From Hyphomicrobium sp. (GTDB taxonomy: Bacteria > Pseudomonadota > Alphaproteobacteria > Rhizobiales > Hyphomicrobiaceae), in NCBI GenBank assembly GCA_030148425.1, contig JASBTM010000005.1, positions 186,001 through 250,000 of the forward strand: a DNA stretch of 64,000 nucleotides. The letters are read 5' to 3'. Shown piece after piece: positions 47,756-56,800 of this stretch. The stretch's first letter is position 1. The number at the start of each line of letters is the position of its first letter. The position numbers were made by a program, and so were the translations under genes. The notes under the pieces were generated by a model. That model made no database searches, had not been told where the DNA came from, and saw only the letters and a program-made list of their open reading frames with translations.

Positions 47756-47828
47756 ATGGTTGTTTCGATCTTCGAAGGTTTATTGGGCAAATCCGGCGCC
47801 GCAGAGCGGAGTCGAAAGCGGCCCGCAC

Positions 47829-49361
47829 TCAAAGCGGAATGTTGTCGTGCTTCTTCCAGGGATTCTCGAGCGTCTTGTTGCGCAACATGTTGAGCGCGCG
47901 GCACAGGCGCTTGCGCGTTCCTGACGGCGTGATGACCTCGTCGATGTAGCCGCGCTCGGCGGCGACGAACGGATTGGCGAAGCGCTTCTTGTATTCGTCG
48001 ATGCGCGCCTGGATCTTCACCGGGTCCGAAAGCTCGGAGCGATAAAGAATTTCCGCCGCGCCCTTCGCACCCATGACCGCGATCTCGGCCGTCGGCCACG
48101 CGTAGTTGACGTCGCCACGAATATGCTTCGAGCTCATGACGTCATAAGCGCCGCCGTAGGCTTTGCGCGTGATGACGGTCACCTTCGGCACCGTCGCCTC
48201 GGCGTAAGCGAACAGCAGCTTGGCGCCATGCTTGATAAGGCCGCCGTATTCCTGCGCGGTGCCCGGCAGGAAGCCCGGCACGTCGACGAACGTGACGAGC
48301 GGAATGTCGAAGCAATCGCAGAAGCGAACGAAGCGCGCCGCCTTGCGCGAGGCGTCGCTATCGAGAACGCCTGCGAGCACCATCGGCTGGTTGGCGACGA
48401 TGCCGACGGTCGCGCCTTCCATGCGTGCGAAGCCCGTCACGATGTTCTTGGCGTAGGCTTCCTGAATTTCGAAGAAGTCGGCCTCGTCCACGACTTTCAG
48501 GATCAGCTCCTTAATGTCGTAGGGCTTGTTCGGATTGTCCGGGATCAGCGTATCAAGCGAATGATCGATCCGGTCGGGGCTGTCCTGCGTCGGGATGATG
48601 GGAACGCCAGCCTGGTTGCTCGACGGCAGGAAATCCATCAGGCGGCGCATCTGGAGAAGCGACTCGAGATCGTTCTCGTAGGCCTTGTCGGCAATTGACG
48701 ACTTCGTGGTGTGCACCTTCGCGCCACCCAGCTCTTCGGCTGTGACGGTTTCGTTCGTCACGGTCTTCACGACGTCCGGGCCAGTCACGAACATATAGCT
48801 CGTGTCCTTGACCATGAAGATGAAGTCCGTCATCGCGGGCGAATAGACGTCGCCACCCGCGCACGGTCCCATGATGACCGAAATCTGCGGAATGACGCCC
48901 GACGCGAGCACGTTGCGCTGAAACACTTCGCCGTAGCCGCCGAGGGCATCGACGCCTTCCTGGATGCGCGCGCCGCCGGCGTCGAACAGGCCGACGATCG
49001 GCGCGCGGTTCTTCAGCGCCATGTCCTGAATCTTGGTGATCTTCTTGGCGTGCGTCTCGGACAGCGAGCCGCCCATCACCGTGAAGTCCTTGGCGAAGAC
49101 GTAGACGACGCGGCCGTTGATCGTGCCCCAGCCGGTGACGACGCCATCGCCCGGCACCTTCGTCTTTTCCATGCCAAATTCGGTGCAGCGGTGCTCGACG
49201 TACATGTCGAATTCTTCGAACGAGCCTTCGTCCATCAGAAGCTCGATGCGCTCGCGCGCCGTCAGCTTGCCCTTGGCATGCTGCGCGTCAATTCTTGCGC
49301 GGCCGCCACCGAGACGGGCATTGTCGCGGCGCTTCTCAAGCTCATCGATAATGTCTTTCAT
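47829..49361 (-). CDS. pccB: Propionyl-CoA carboxylase beta subunit (acyl-CoA carboxylase)
   Basis: 510 residues from the ATG at 49361, which has AAGGGG four bases upstream. Carboxyltransferase motifs: [77 protein letters not shown] and [18 protein letters not shown]. With the biotin-carrying alpha subunit (not in the window) it makes methylmalonyl-CoA from propionyl-CoA, used in propionate and odd-chain breakdown and in the ethylmalonyl-CoA route common in methylotrophs. The window contains no pccA next to it. The closest downstream neighbour is a DUF2750-like gene on the same strand upstream of it. Confidence 0.95.
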   Translation of the reverse strand: MKDIIDELEKRRDNARLGGGRARIDAQHAKGKLTARERIELLMDEGSFEEFDMYVEHRCTEFGMEKTKVPGDGVVTGWGTINGRVVYVFAKDFTVMGGSLSETHAKKITKIQDMALKNRAPIVGLFDAGGARIQEGVDALGGYGEVFQRNVLASGVIPQISVIMGPCAGGDVYSPAMTDFIFMVKDTSYMFVTGPDVVKTVTNETVTAEELGGAKVHTTKSSIADKAYENDLESLLQMRRLMDFLPSSNQAGVPIIPTQDSPDRIDHSLDTLIPDNPNKPYDIKELILKVVDEADFFEIQEAYAKNIVTGFARMEGATVGIVANQPMVLAGVLDSDASRKAARFVRFCDCFDIPLVTFVDVPGFLPGTAQEYGGLIKHGAKLLFAYAEATVPKVTVITRKAYGGAYDVMSSKHIRGDVNYAWPTAEIAVMGAKGAAEILYRSELSDPVKIQARIDEYKKRFANPFVAAERGYIDEVITPSGTRKRLCRALNMLRNKTLENPWKKHDNIPL

Positions 49362-49486
49362 GGAACCCCTTGCCCGGCTCGGGCGAAATATGCCGAAAGG
49401 GCTCTCTAGCATGGCTCCGATGCAGCGCAAACGGAGAGTTGTCGCGCAGCCCCCGGTTGACCCTGCTATCCGGCAAGCGGCTGTAA

Positions 49487-50194
49487 CTAGGCGCTTTTTG
49501 CGGCTGGCTCGGAACCTTCGGCGGAGAGGCGAGCGATCAGATCGGCGGCCTTAACCTCGACGAACCCCGCACCGCGAATGGGCTCGATCATCACCGGGTG
49601 CTTTCCGGTTTCGGCAAAGGCCAGAGTCGAGCCGACGAAATTGGAGATTGGATCAGCAACGATGCGCTTGCCTGAAATCTTTTTCATGTGCGCTTCCGCG
49701 TCGGGCCGGCTTGCGAACACGTGGAGCCTATCGGCCGTCCGCGGTTTCTGCGTCCCGGGCGTCAGCATCGGTCCCTCGGCATTGCCGACAAGGTAAACTT
49801 CGCGTCTCTCGCGGGCCAGGCCGGCGTATAGCGGCACCGCTTCCGTCTTGATGCGGATCAGGAGATCGCGGGGATCGATTTCGGCTTCGATCGGATCGGA
49901 AACCCAGTCGGTGCCCACGAAGCCCTTGGCGGTCGCGATGCCCGGCAGGATGTCGGCCGCGAAGGCCTCCAGCGAGATGTCCTGAAGCTCACGATTGCCC
50001 GCGAGCGCTTCCGCCCAGCGCCCGGCCTCGATCGGGCTCGACCAGAAGAGCTGAACCGTGCGTCCGGCAACCTTCTGCGAAGGCACCGAGGCGTTTTCCT
50101 CGTCGGCGAGAGTCAGCACGCGGCCCTCCGCGACGGCCCGGCGCACGAACCGGTCACGCTGCGCTAGCTCAGGAATGCGTGGCGCATTGAGCAT
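49487..50194 (-). CDS. DUF2750-like protein, possibly duplicated domain
   Basis: 235 residues, ATG at 50194. The N-terminal half (10-110) has the layout of DUF2750: [46 protein letters not shown], then [23 protein letters not shown]. The second half ([32 protein letters not shown]...) repeats the order 'value, shading/area term, position term', so it may be a degenerate second copy. Soluble, no signal. It reads toward pccB, 125 bp away. No function known for the family. Confidence 0.6.
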   Translation of the reverse strand: MLNAPRIPELAQRDRFVRRAVAEGRVLTLADEENASVPSQKVAGRTVQLFWSSPIEAGRWAEALAGNRELQDISLEAFAADILPGIATAKGFVGTDWVSDPIEAEIDPRDLLIRIKTEAVPLYAGLARERREVYLVGNAEGPMLTPGTQKPRTADRLHVFASRPDAEAHMKKISGKRIVADPISNFVGSTLAFAETGKHPVMIEPIRGAGFVEVKAADLIARLSAEGSEPAAKSA

Positions 50195-50673
50195 TTGGTC
50201 ACCGTCCCCGAATCACTTGGAAAAGTTTTCTCGAAAGACGACCTAAGAGCAAGCCGCTCCGAGGGAGGATAGCGTCTGAAGTTGAATTTAGTTGTATACC
50301 CTGTGTCTCAGCCTCGCGGACAAGGCGTCAATCTCGCGTTGGCCGACGCAGTTGATCTCGCGGATGCGCTTACATCGGGCGAAGGCTAGCCAGCGCTGGA
50401 GCGTTATGAGGCGGAATTGGTAGCGCGCGCCACGCCGGCTGCGGAAGGCGCAGCCGCTTGATTGAACGTCGTACTTTCAACATCCGGTATCGACCAGGTG
50501 CTTGCGCATTACCGAACGCGTGTCATGGATCGACGTCGGGAAGACAATTGAAAGGTGGGACGGCTCGGGCTGTCGCAATCTTGCTTCGAGGCCACAGAAA
50601 CTAGCTGTTTGTTGCGCGAGAGCTGGCCTTGATTTGAGCGCCGCAAGCCCATACGATACTAATCCTCAGTAAC
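50195..50673. other. Intergenic region containing a decayed gene
   Basis: 479 bases between divergent genes; the part at 50297-50551 is the broken FAD-monooxygenase end described separately. The remaining sequence shows no gene or strong hairpin. Confidence 0.6.
50297..50551 (+). pseudogene. Remnant of a FAD-dependent monooxygenase (C-terminal part)
   Basis: One frame reads YPVSQPRGQGVNLALADAVD then LADALTSGEG, stop, PALERYEAELVARATPAAEG then AAA, stop, and continues LNVVLSTSGIDQVLAHYRTR to a third stop at 50549. The stretch with G-Q-G-x-N-x-A-x-x-DA-x-x-LA followed by LxRYE is the hallmark of the C-terminal FAD-binding part of PHBH/UbiH-type monooxygenases. The two internal stops (TAG 50387, TGA 50459) and the missing N-terminal 300 residues show it is a dead fragment. 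Confidence 0.7.
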
Positions 50674-52011
50674 TTGGAGTGGCTTGGACGCGATCCGTCG
50701 GCCGCGAATGTCGTGACCGAAGTTTTCATCGTCCTGGCTCTTATTCTGCTCAACGGCCTTTTTGCGCTTTCTGAGCTAGCCGTCGTTTCTGCGCGCCGCC
50801 CCCGCCTCAAGACCATGGCCGCTGCGGGACGCGCCGGGGCAAACAGCGCCCTCGCCCTTTCGGCTCAACCCGGCCGCTTCTTATCCGCTGTCCAGATTGG
50901 CATCACACTTATCGGGACAATCAACGGCGCCTATTCGGGCGAGACGTTCGGCGAAGATGCGTCCGCCTATTTACAGGGCCTGGGACTGAGCCAACCGATG
51001 GCGGACCCTATCGGGTTCGGCATCGTCGTCGCCGTGATCACGTACCTTTCCGTTATCATCGGCGAACTCGTGCCGAAGAACCTTGCGCTGCGGAACGCTG
51101 AAGGCATCGCCTGCTTCGTCGCGCCGATCATGACGGCATTCTCCAGTGCCGCGCGGCCGATCGTGTGGCTGCTGGACGCTTCGACGAACCTCGTCTTCCG
51201 TCTGCTCGGGATCTCGCAGGAAAGCGGGAGCACGGTGACGGACGAAGAAATCAAGACCGTCATCGCGGAAGCGGAAACGGCGGGCGTGCTCGAGAGCGGC
51301 GAAGGCGAATTGATCTCGGGCGTGATGCGTCTCGCAGACCGGGGCGTCGTCGGCATCATGACGCCGCGCACGGACGTCGTGTGGATCGACATTACGGCCT
51401 CAGACGATGCCATCAAGGAGCGGCTCATTTCGACGCCGCATTCGCGCCTGCCTGTCGGCGAAGGCTCCACCGACAAAATGATCGGCGTCGTACAGACGCG
51501 CGAGTTGCTCTCAAATGTGCTCAGGGGCGAGGCGCTTGATCTCAAAGGTCACATCCGCAAGGCCCCGATGATTCCCGAGACCGCGGCCGCACTCGACGTG
51601 CTGTCGGTGCTCAGAGATGCGGAAGTGCCGATGGCGCTCATCCACGACGAATACGGAGATTTCGAGGGTCTGGTGACGCCCGCAGATATTCTCGAGGCAA
51701 TTGCGGGCGTATTCAAATCGGATGCGGAAGGACTCGAGCCTTACGCGGTCGAACGCGACGACGGGTCGTGGCTTCTGTCAGGCGGCATGCCGGTTGACGA
51801 GATGGCCGATAAGATCGGCATCGTGCTGCCGGAAAACCGCTCGTATGAGACGGTTGCGGGGTTCGTGCTCGCCGGTCTGCAGCATCTGCCGAAAACGGGC
51901 GAATATATCGACATCAGCGGCTGGCGGTTCGAGGTTGTCGATCTCGATAGCCGCCGCATCGACAAGGTGCTCGCAAGCCGCCTCGTACCGCTCCGGCGCC
52001 GCTTGCCTTAG
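50674..52011 (+). CDS. Hemolysin C/CorC-type membrane protein with CBS pair
   Basis: 445 residues. N-terminal DUF21/CNNM transmembrane domain with about four membrane segments (EVFIVLALILLNGLFALSELAVV, IGFGIVVAVITYLSVIIGELVPKNLALR), a CBS pair (VGIMTPRTDVVWIDI, LIHDEYGDFEGLVTPADILEAI) and a C-terminal CorC_HlyC domain (SYETVAGFVLAGLQHLPKTG). CNNM proteins take part in Mg2+/Co2+ export. The start is unsure: TTG at 50674 and GTG at 50713 both lack clear ribosome-binding sites. The old name 'hemolysin' should not be read as toxin. Confidence 0.92.
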   Translation: MEWLGRDPSAANVVTEVFIVLALILLNGLFALSELAVVSARRPRLKTMAAAGRAGANSALALSAQPGRFLSAVQIGITLIGTINGAYSGETFGEDASAYLQGLGLSQPMADPIGFGIVVAVITYLSVIIGELVPKNLALRNAEGIACFVAPIMTAFSSAARPIVWLLDASTNLVFRLLGISQESGSTVTDEEIKTVIAEAETAGVLESGEGELISGVMRLADRGVVGIMTPRTDVVWIDITASDDAIKERLISTPHSRLPVGEGSTDKMIGVVQTRELLSNVLRGEALDLKGHIRKAPMIPETAAALDVLSVLRDAEVPMALIHDEYGDFEGLVTPADILEAIAGVFKSDAEGLEPYAVERDDGSWLLSGGMPVDEMADKIGIVLPENRSYETVAGFVLAGLQHLPKTGEYIDISGWRFEVVDLDSRRIDKVLASRLVPLRRRLP

Positions 52012-52805
52012 GCCGATTTTTCGATCAGCTCCAGAAATCGTACCGCTGCGTCGAATTCGGCACGGCGGCCACGACGGCGTGCGATGGCTTCCGCATCCTC
52101 GCCCCAGTGCGCGATCTGATAATCTTCATCGACATGGGCGGCTTTCCAAGCGGCGTCCGCGCTCAGCCAATCGCGGTCGAGCGCGAGTGCGATCAACGCA
52201 GAGCCCGTCAGCGTGGTGATGACGTGGAGGCCCGTGAGACGCATGGCATCGTGCGGCTCAAGCGCACTTGCATATGCGGCGATGGCGGCGTTCGGCTGGG
52301 CCGTGTGAACGATGCCGAAGGTTACACGGAATTGGACGGCAAGCGTTTCGTTCACCCAGGCGACGATGGGATCCCAGTGCTCAGCCTGCAGCTCGACAAG
52401 CTTCTGGGGCGCCTCGGCGCGATAGCAAATGAGATCGCTTCCGGCATATGCGGTGATGTCGTTCGCGACGGCATCGAGCGTATCTGCGACCGCGTCGATG
52501 GCCGTGTTCGCAAAACGCGTCAACGGCATGCGCGCGGGGTCGATATGTTCGGCCTGCGCGCGCCATTCCTCGGCAACGGCTTCGGCAAGAGCGTGAGTCG
52601 GCAAAGCCAGCGCGCGCTTCTTCGGTGTCTTGATCGGGCGTCCGTCGAGAAGTACTTGAAAAGGCGCGCTCTCGCCGACGCTCACGTCCTTGTAGAACCG
52701 GCGTGGAAGCGGCTTCGCGAGACTGTCCGTCAGCACCTTTCCAGGACCGCCGGACGGGCGCGAGCCTGTGGCGTCCGCCGCCTTCTTGCTGCTGTCATTG
52801 CTCAT
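52008..52805 (-). CDS. ATP12-family F1-ATPase assembly chaperone
   Basis: 265 residues. ATP12 features: PLPRRFYKDVSVGESAPFQVLLDGRPIKTPKK near 30-62 (quoted only in part as family mark: LLDGRPIKTPKKRALALPT), AEEWRAQAEHIDPARMPLTR, and the acidic/Trp-rich C-terminal HVDEDYQIAHWGEDAEA. It assists assembly of F1 alpha subunit in alphaproteobacteria and mitochondria. Its ATG overlaps the stop of the HAD gene as ATGA, so translation is coupled. It is the last gene of the rarA-rluA-HAD series. Confidence 0.93.
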   Translation of the reverse strand: MSNDSSKKAADATGSRPSGGPGKVLTDSLAKPLPRRFYKDVSVGESAPFQVLLDGRPIKTPKKRALALPTHALAEAVAEEWRAQAEHIDPARMPLTRFANTAIDAVADTLDAVANDITAYAGSDLICYRAEAPQKLVELQAEHWDPIVAWVNETLAVQFRVTFGIVHTAQPNAAIAAYASALEPHDAMRLTGLHVITTLTGSALIALALDRDWLSADAAWKAAHVDEDYQIAHWGEDAEAIARRRGRRAEFDAAVRFLELIEKSA

Positions 52806-53482
52806 GCGACGCTGCTTTCGAGAGAGAAGACGTCGTCGATCGCTTGCGGCAGGTCATCGAAGCGTTCGATGATGATGTGCGCTCCGGCCGCCTGGAGGTC
52901 GGCGACGGTGTGATAGCCCCACGCGACACCGATTGCCGCGACGCCCGCCGAGCGCGCCATCGCCATGTCGTAGGTCGTATCGCCGATCATGACGGTAATC
53001 TCGGGCGTCGCATCTGTTTCGAGGATCGCCCGCTGCAACATCGACGGATGGGGCTTCGACGGATGATCGTCGGCTGTCTGAATCGTAGCGAAGCTGCCGT
53101 GCCAGCCTTCGCGATCGATCAGACGGTCGATGCCGCGGCGTGACTTGCCCGTTGCGATGCCGAGCAAATGATCGTCGCGAGCCGCAAGCTGTGCGAGCGT
53201 TTCCTTCGCGCCCGGAAACAGGATCTCGGTTTCGGCGGGGTCGTGCTTCAATTCGCGGAACGCCGTCTTGTAACGCTCGGCCAGCACTGAGCGCGTCGCC
53301 TTGTCGACATCGGGCGCGAGCACGGCAAATGCTTCCGGTAGCGATAATCCGACAACGGAGAGCGTCGCCTCGCGGCTTGGCGGCGTCATCTGCTGTGAGG
53401 TGAAGGCGTAAACCATCGACAGCACGATGCCCGCCTGACTATCGACGATCGTGCCGTCGCAATCGAAAATAACGAGTTTCAT
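52802..53482 (-). CDS. HAD-superfamily hydrolase (phosphoglycolate-phosphatase-like)
   Basis: 226 residues. HAD motifs: motif I FDCDGTIVDSQ, motif II IATGKSRRG, Lys in PSKPHPSML and acidic motif GDTTYDMAMARSAG, with a helical cap between about 15 and 85 as in Gph-type phosphatases. It probably removes phosphate from small molecules such as 2-phosphoglycolate or nucleotides. It overlaps the ATP12 gene by four bases. In Rhizobiales the order rluA-HAD-ATP12 is common, here with a DUF6790 gene inserted. Confidence 0.93.
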   Translation of the reverse strand: MKLVIFDCDGTIVDSQAGIVLSMVYAFTSQQMTPPSREATLSVVGLSLPEAFAVLAPDVDKATRSVLAERYKTAFRELKHDPAETEILFPGAKETLAQLAARDDHLLGIATGKSRRGIDRLIDREGWHGSFATIQTADDHPSKPHPSMLQRAILETDATPEITVMIGDTTYDMAMARSAGVAAIGVAWGYHTVADLQAAGAHIIIERFDDLPQAIDDVFSLESSVA

Positions 53483-53560
53483 GACGTGCTTCTAGCATGC
53501 TCTCTGAAGGAGGCAAAATCAGGCGCCATCTGGGGTCGGAGCTGTCTCGCCATGCCCTTC

Positions 53561-53574
53561 TTGTCATCCCGGGC
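53561..53574. repeat. Half-copy of the dispersed palindrome
   Basis: TTGTCATCCCGGGC carries the GTCATCC end of the repeat family seen near 46.3, 56.7 and 58.2 kb but the other arm is missing. It lies between the HAD gene and the DUF6790 gene. Confidence 0.35.
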
Positions 53575-53579
53575 GATTT

Positions 53580-54119
53580 CTAAAACTCCGCATTCCTCGG
53601 CCGGTCAGGTAGCAGCTTGCCGAGGCGGTGCTGCAGCCACAAGAGCGCGAAACCGAACAGCGGAATGAGGAAATCCAGATAGAATATCACCCCGGCATTG
53701 CCGGGTGCGAAATTGTGCTCCGTCACGATCTGATAGATATGACCGAGCCCAGCGCCAAGCGCGAACAGGCCGGGGCCGACGATGGCGGCTAGACGAAGGT
53801 CGAAGCTCCGAAACGCCGCGAGAAACCCGACCACGGAAAAACCGAGGCTCGCAGTCCCGACTTCGAACTGGAATGGGCTGTCAGCCCAGCCGATGAAAGC
53901 GGCGGCTGTTTTCCCAAAGAAGCAGTGCATCACGAAGTTGTAGAGAAAGCAGACGCCGATGGCCCAAAACACGTGCCACGAAATGAGCTTCTCGACCACG
54001 ACCGCCGCGCTGATAGGCCTCGGTGCTCGCACCAGAGCTACGAACGAAAACAGCAACCCTATGACAAGAAACGTAAGCGAGAAATTCGAGAGAACGAACC
54101 TGATGAATTCTTCAATCAT
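53580..54119 (-). CDS. DUF6790-like membrane protein
   Basis: 179 residues from the ATG at 54119. Five or so membrane segments (FVLSNFSLTFLVIGLLFSFVAL, WHVFWAIGVCFLYNFVMHCFF, LGFSVVGFLAAFRS, IVGPGLFALGAGLGHIYQIV, VIFYLDFLIPLFGFALLWLQ). The order and the conserved GHIYQI and NFAPGNAG stretches fit the DUF6790 group. Function unknown. It starts 15 bp after the rluA stop and a half-copy of the dispersed palindrome lies just after its stop, at 53561-53574. Confidence 0.75.
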   Translation of the reverse strand: MIEEFIRFVLSNFSLTFLVIGLLFSFVALVRAPRPISAAVVVEKLISWHVFWAIGVCFLYNFVMHCFFGKTAAAFIGWADSPFQFEVGTASLGFSVVGFLAAFRSFDLRLAAIVGPGLFALGAGLGHIYQIVTEHNFAPGNAGVIFYLDFLIPLFGFALLWLQHRLGKLLPDRPRNAEF

Positions 54120-54133
54120 GGCCCCGCTTCTCC

Positions 54134-55129
54134 CTATTCGAACTTGCCTTCCTCGAATCCCAACAAGTCCCATGTGCGCTGCATATGATCGGGCAGCGGG
54201 GCCGTGACGTCGATCGTCTTTCCGCCCTTGGGATGCGGGATGACGAGACGCCGCGCGTGCAGGTGAAGCTTCTTCTCGATGTTCTCAGCGGGCATGTTGA
54301 TGTCGCCCTCGTACTTGTTGTCGCCGACAATCGGATGGCCGATGAGGTGCATGTGAGCGCGTAGCTGATGCTGACGTCCTGTCACCGGCTTCAGCGATAC
54401 CCAGGCGGCTTTGTGTGCGACGCGGTCTACGACGGAATAATGCGTCGTCGCGTGCATGGCGACTTCCTGCTCGCCGGGCTTCGCCTTGCGCACGCGATCT
54501 CCGTCTGGGCCTGAGGCTTTGACGAGCGCGGCCTCGACCTTGCCCTGCGGCGGCTTGGGCACGCCCTTGATCAGCGCCCAGTAGGTCTTCGCAGCCGAGC
54601 GGGTCTGGAATGTCCGCCCGAGCTTCGCCGCCGCATCGCGCGTTTTCGCGACGAGCAGCACGCCCGTCGTATCGCGGTCGAGGCGGTGGACCAGACGCGG
54701 GCGCTCGCCGCCAAAACGATCCGCCATGTTTTCAAGCATGCCGTCGATGTGCTTCTTCGTTCCGGTGCCCCCTTGCACTGCAAGACCGAACGGCTTGTTC
54801 AGGACGAGAACGTGATCGTCTTCGAACAGGATCATTTTCTCGATGGCGTCGCGGTCGCCCTTCGAAACACCCGGCGGAGCCTTGAGGCTGGGAGAGCCCT
54901 TCTTCGGTTGGCGGACGATGGCCGGCACGCGAATTTCGGCTCCGACGTTCAGGCGGTCGTTCGCCTGCGCGCGTTTGGAATCGACCCTCACCTGGCCAGA
55001 GCGGAGCAGCTTCTGGAGGTATGTGTAGCCGACCTCGGGGAAATGCACGCGGAACCAGCGGTCAAGGCGCATGTCCGCCTCGCCGTCGGCGACGCGCAGC
55101 GTTTCGACTTTTGAATGCGTGTCGGTCAT
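54134..55129 (-). CDS. RluA-family pseudouridine synthase
   Basis: 331 residues from the ATG at 55129; the longer frame to 55273 has no coding character and a poor start. An S4 RNA-binding domain at about 17-65 (RLDRWFRVHFPEVGYTYLQK), then the catalytic domain with the conserved Asp in HRLDRDTTGVLLVAKT, and KPVTGRQHQLRAHMHLIGHPI near the C-terminus. The S4 domain and length point to the RluC/RluD type acting on 23S rRNA. It heads the HAD-ATP12 run. Confidence 0.93.
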   Translation of the reverse strand: MTDTHSKVETLRVADGEADMRLDRWFRVHFPEVGYTYLQKLLRSGQVRVDSKRAQANDRLNVGAEIRVPAIVRQPKKGSPSLKAPPGVSKGDRDAIEKMILFEDDHVLVLNKPFGLAVQGGTGTKKHIDGMLENMADRFGGERPRLVHRLDRDTTGVLLVAKTRDAAAKLGRTFQTRSAAKTYWALIKGVPKPPQGKVEAALVKASGPDGDRVRKAKPGEQEVAMHATTHYSVVDRVAHKAAWVSLKPVTGRQHQLRAHMHLIGHPIVGDNKYEGDINMPAENIEKKLHLHARRLVIPHPKGGKTIDVTAPLPDHMQRTWDLLGFEEGKFE

Positions 55130-55262
55130 AGGAGCGTCCAACGTCAGAGGGCCCCCGAACAGTCCGGCGGCGAGCGAAGTTCGGAAATCATACGAAGATT
55201 CCTCGGATAACTCCGTATAGCGTCGATACCGGTCGCGAGGAAGGGCGGTGAAGGGCCCGCCG

Positions 55263-55955
55263 CTAAACGGCAATACCCGATAAATGGCCGATTGCGGCGG
55301 TTAACGCCATCGCGAGCGCGCCCCAAAAGGTTACTCGCAGAGTCGCCCTGCCAACGTTGGCGCCCCCAGCGCGAGCGCCAACGGCACCAAGAGCCGCCAA
55401 GCAAACGAGCGAAGCTGCAGTCACGAACCACGTCACGCGACCCTCGGGCGAGAACAGGGCGACCACAACCGGTACCGCGGCTCCAACGGCAAACGACGCC
55501 GCTGACGCTATTGCGGCCGTGATCGGGCGCGCGGTCGTCAACTCGGAAATGCCAAGTTCTTCGCGGGCATGGACCGCGAGTGCATCGCGCGCCATCAATT
55601 GCCGTGCAACCTGACGCGCGAGGGAAGGCTCAACGCCCCGAGCGACATAGATATCGCTAAGTTCCTGAAGCTCGAAGTCTGGTTGTTCCGCGAGTTCTTT
55701 GCGCTCTCGTGCCATGTCGGCATTTTCAGCATCCTTCTGGGAACTCACCGAAACGTATTCACCGGCAGCCATCGAAAGCGCACCGGCGACGAGCCCCGCG
55801 ACGCCAGCGATGAGGATGGCTTTCTGCGAGGAATCGGCCGATGCGACGCCGGCGATCAGGCTTGCCGTAGAGACGATGCCGTCGTTGGCTCCCAAGACTG
55901 CAGCACGCAGCCAGCCGACGCGGTCCACGACGTGCTGTTCGTCCATTGCCATAGC
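55263..55955 (-). CDS. VIT1/CCC1-family metal transporter
   Basis: 230 residues from the ATG at 55955, preceded by GGGAG. Five membrane segments with the family mark GWLRAAVLGANDGIVSTASLIAGV in the first, AAGEYVSVSSQKDAE after the second and a charged cytoplasmic section (ERKELAEQP...) before the third. VIT1/CCC1 proteins move Fe2+ or Mn2+ across membranes; bacterial members are less known. It ends 134 bp before rluA and begins 17 bp after the ParB-like gene on the same strand. Confidence 0.92.
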   Translation of the reverse strand, partial: AMAMDEQHVVDRVGWLRAAVLGANDGIVSTASLIAGVASADSSQKAILIAGVAGLVAGALSMAAGEYVSVSSQKDAENADMARERKELAEQPDFELQELSDIYVARGVEPSLARQVARQLMARDALAVHAREELGISELTTARPITAAIASAASFAVGAAVPVVVALFSPEGRVTWFVTAASLVCLAALGAVGARAGGANVGRATLRVTFWGALAMALTAAIGHLSGIAV

Positions 55956-55972
55956 GCGCTCCCTGAATTGCT

Positions 55973-56620
55973 TTATGACCGGGCGTGGGGGCCGCACCAG
56001 CCGGGAAGGTATCCCGCGTCCGGGCTCTTCGCGAACTGGAGCGCCTGCACAAGAGCTGCTTCGGGTTCGCCCTTTGCGGTCTTGACGTCGACGCGCATGC
56101 GCAGTGCGTCGGCCCAAAGAAATTCGCTGAAGGGTGTCGTATCCTTGGCGTAGCCACCGGCAAACCGCAATTCGCCCGCGAGGCTGCGATAGGGATCGTC
56201 CTCAAGATCGGCGATCGCCTTCGGAAGTTCGGAGCGCGTCTGGCGCTGTCCCTCGCTGTCGAACGGATGCATCCAGCCGCGGTTGTCCATGAACCGCCAG
56301 AACTCTTCCTTGTCGAGGGCGCGCAGATCGGCGACGGGCGAGATGAGAATTTGCTCGACGCCTTCGTCATGCAGCGCGCGGGCAAGATGATGATGATCGA
56401 TTACATAGTAGCGGTTCTTCGGGCCGAGCACGACGGGGATCATGTGCCGGCCGAGGAATGAGCCGGTTTTCGTCGGTGCGAGTTTTTTCCAATCCGCCCG
56501 TTTGCGCTCGACTTCGCGCATGCCGACGGTCATCTGCGTCGGACGAAGATCCGCGATCGCAATGGAGTGAAGAAGCGGCTGCGGAGATCGTGTGTTCGGC
56601 TGCGTCGACTGTTCGGCCAT
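55973..56620 (-). CDS. ParB-like nuclease-fold protein (ParBc_2 type)
   Basis: 215 residues from the ATG at 56620 with AAGGA seven bases upstream. ADLRPTQMTVGMREVERKRADW, then VVLGPKNRYYVIDHHHLARAL with three consecutive His, as in the putative ParB-like nuclease family that is distinct from segregation ParB; the second half (RGWMHPFDSEGQ, YRSLAGELRFAGGYAK) is also family-typical. No HTH for parS binding is seen. It may act on nucleic acid or merely share the fold. It lies between rarA and the VIT1 gene. Confidence 0.8.
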   Translation of the reverse strand: MAEQSTQPNTRSPQPLLHSIAIADLRPTQMTVGMREVERKRADWKKLAPTKTGSFLGRHMIPVVLGPKNRYYVIDHHHLARALHDEGVEQILISPVADLRALDKEEFWRFMDNRGWMHPFDSEGQRQTRSELPKAIADLEDDPYRSLAGELRFAGGYAKDTTPFSEFLWADALRMRVDVKTAKGEPEAALVQALQFAKSPDAGYLPGWCGPHARS

Positions 56621-56747
56621 GTGATGATCCTTCTGCCAGCTTCTGACGTCCAAACGTTCGTAGCGGAAATCGAACCGTCTGCGGGCTTACCAAAAGTTAA
56701 ACAGGCGGCCGTCGATCTAGAATGATAGCAATCGTAAATTGTCAATT

Positions 56748-56777
56748 GTCATCCCTGGGGAGAAGCCAGAGGATGAC
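56748..56777. repeat. Dispersed palindromic element, copy at 56.75 kb
   Basis: GTCATCCCTGG and CCAGAGGATGAC form an inverted repeat around GGAGAAG, between the rarA stop and the ParB-like gene start. The ends match the copy at 58.2 kb. Confidence 0.55.
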
Positions 56778-56800
56778 ACTGGAATGTTTAACGGCGGTGG

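Noticed and set aside
50674-52011. Toxin reading of the 'hemolysin' homologue
   Set aside because: The domain order DUF21-CBS-CorC is that of ion-transport related CNNM proteins; no haemolytic function is implied.
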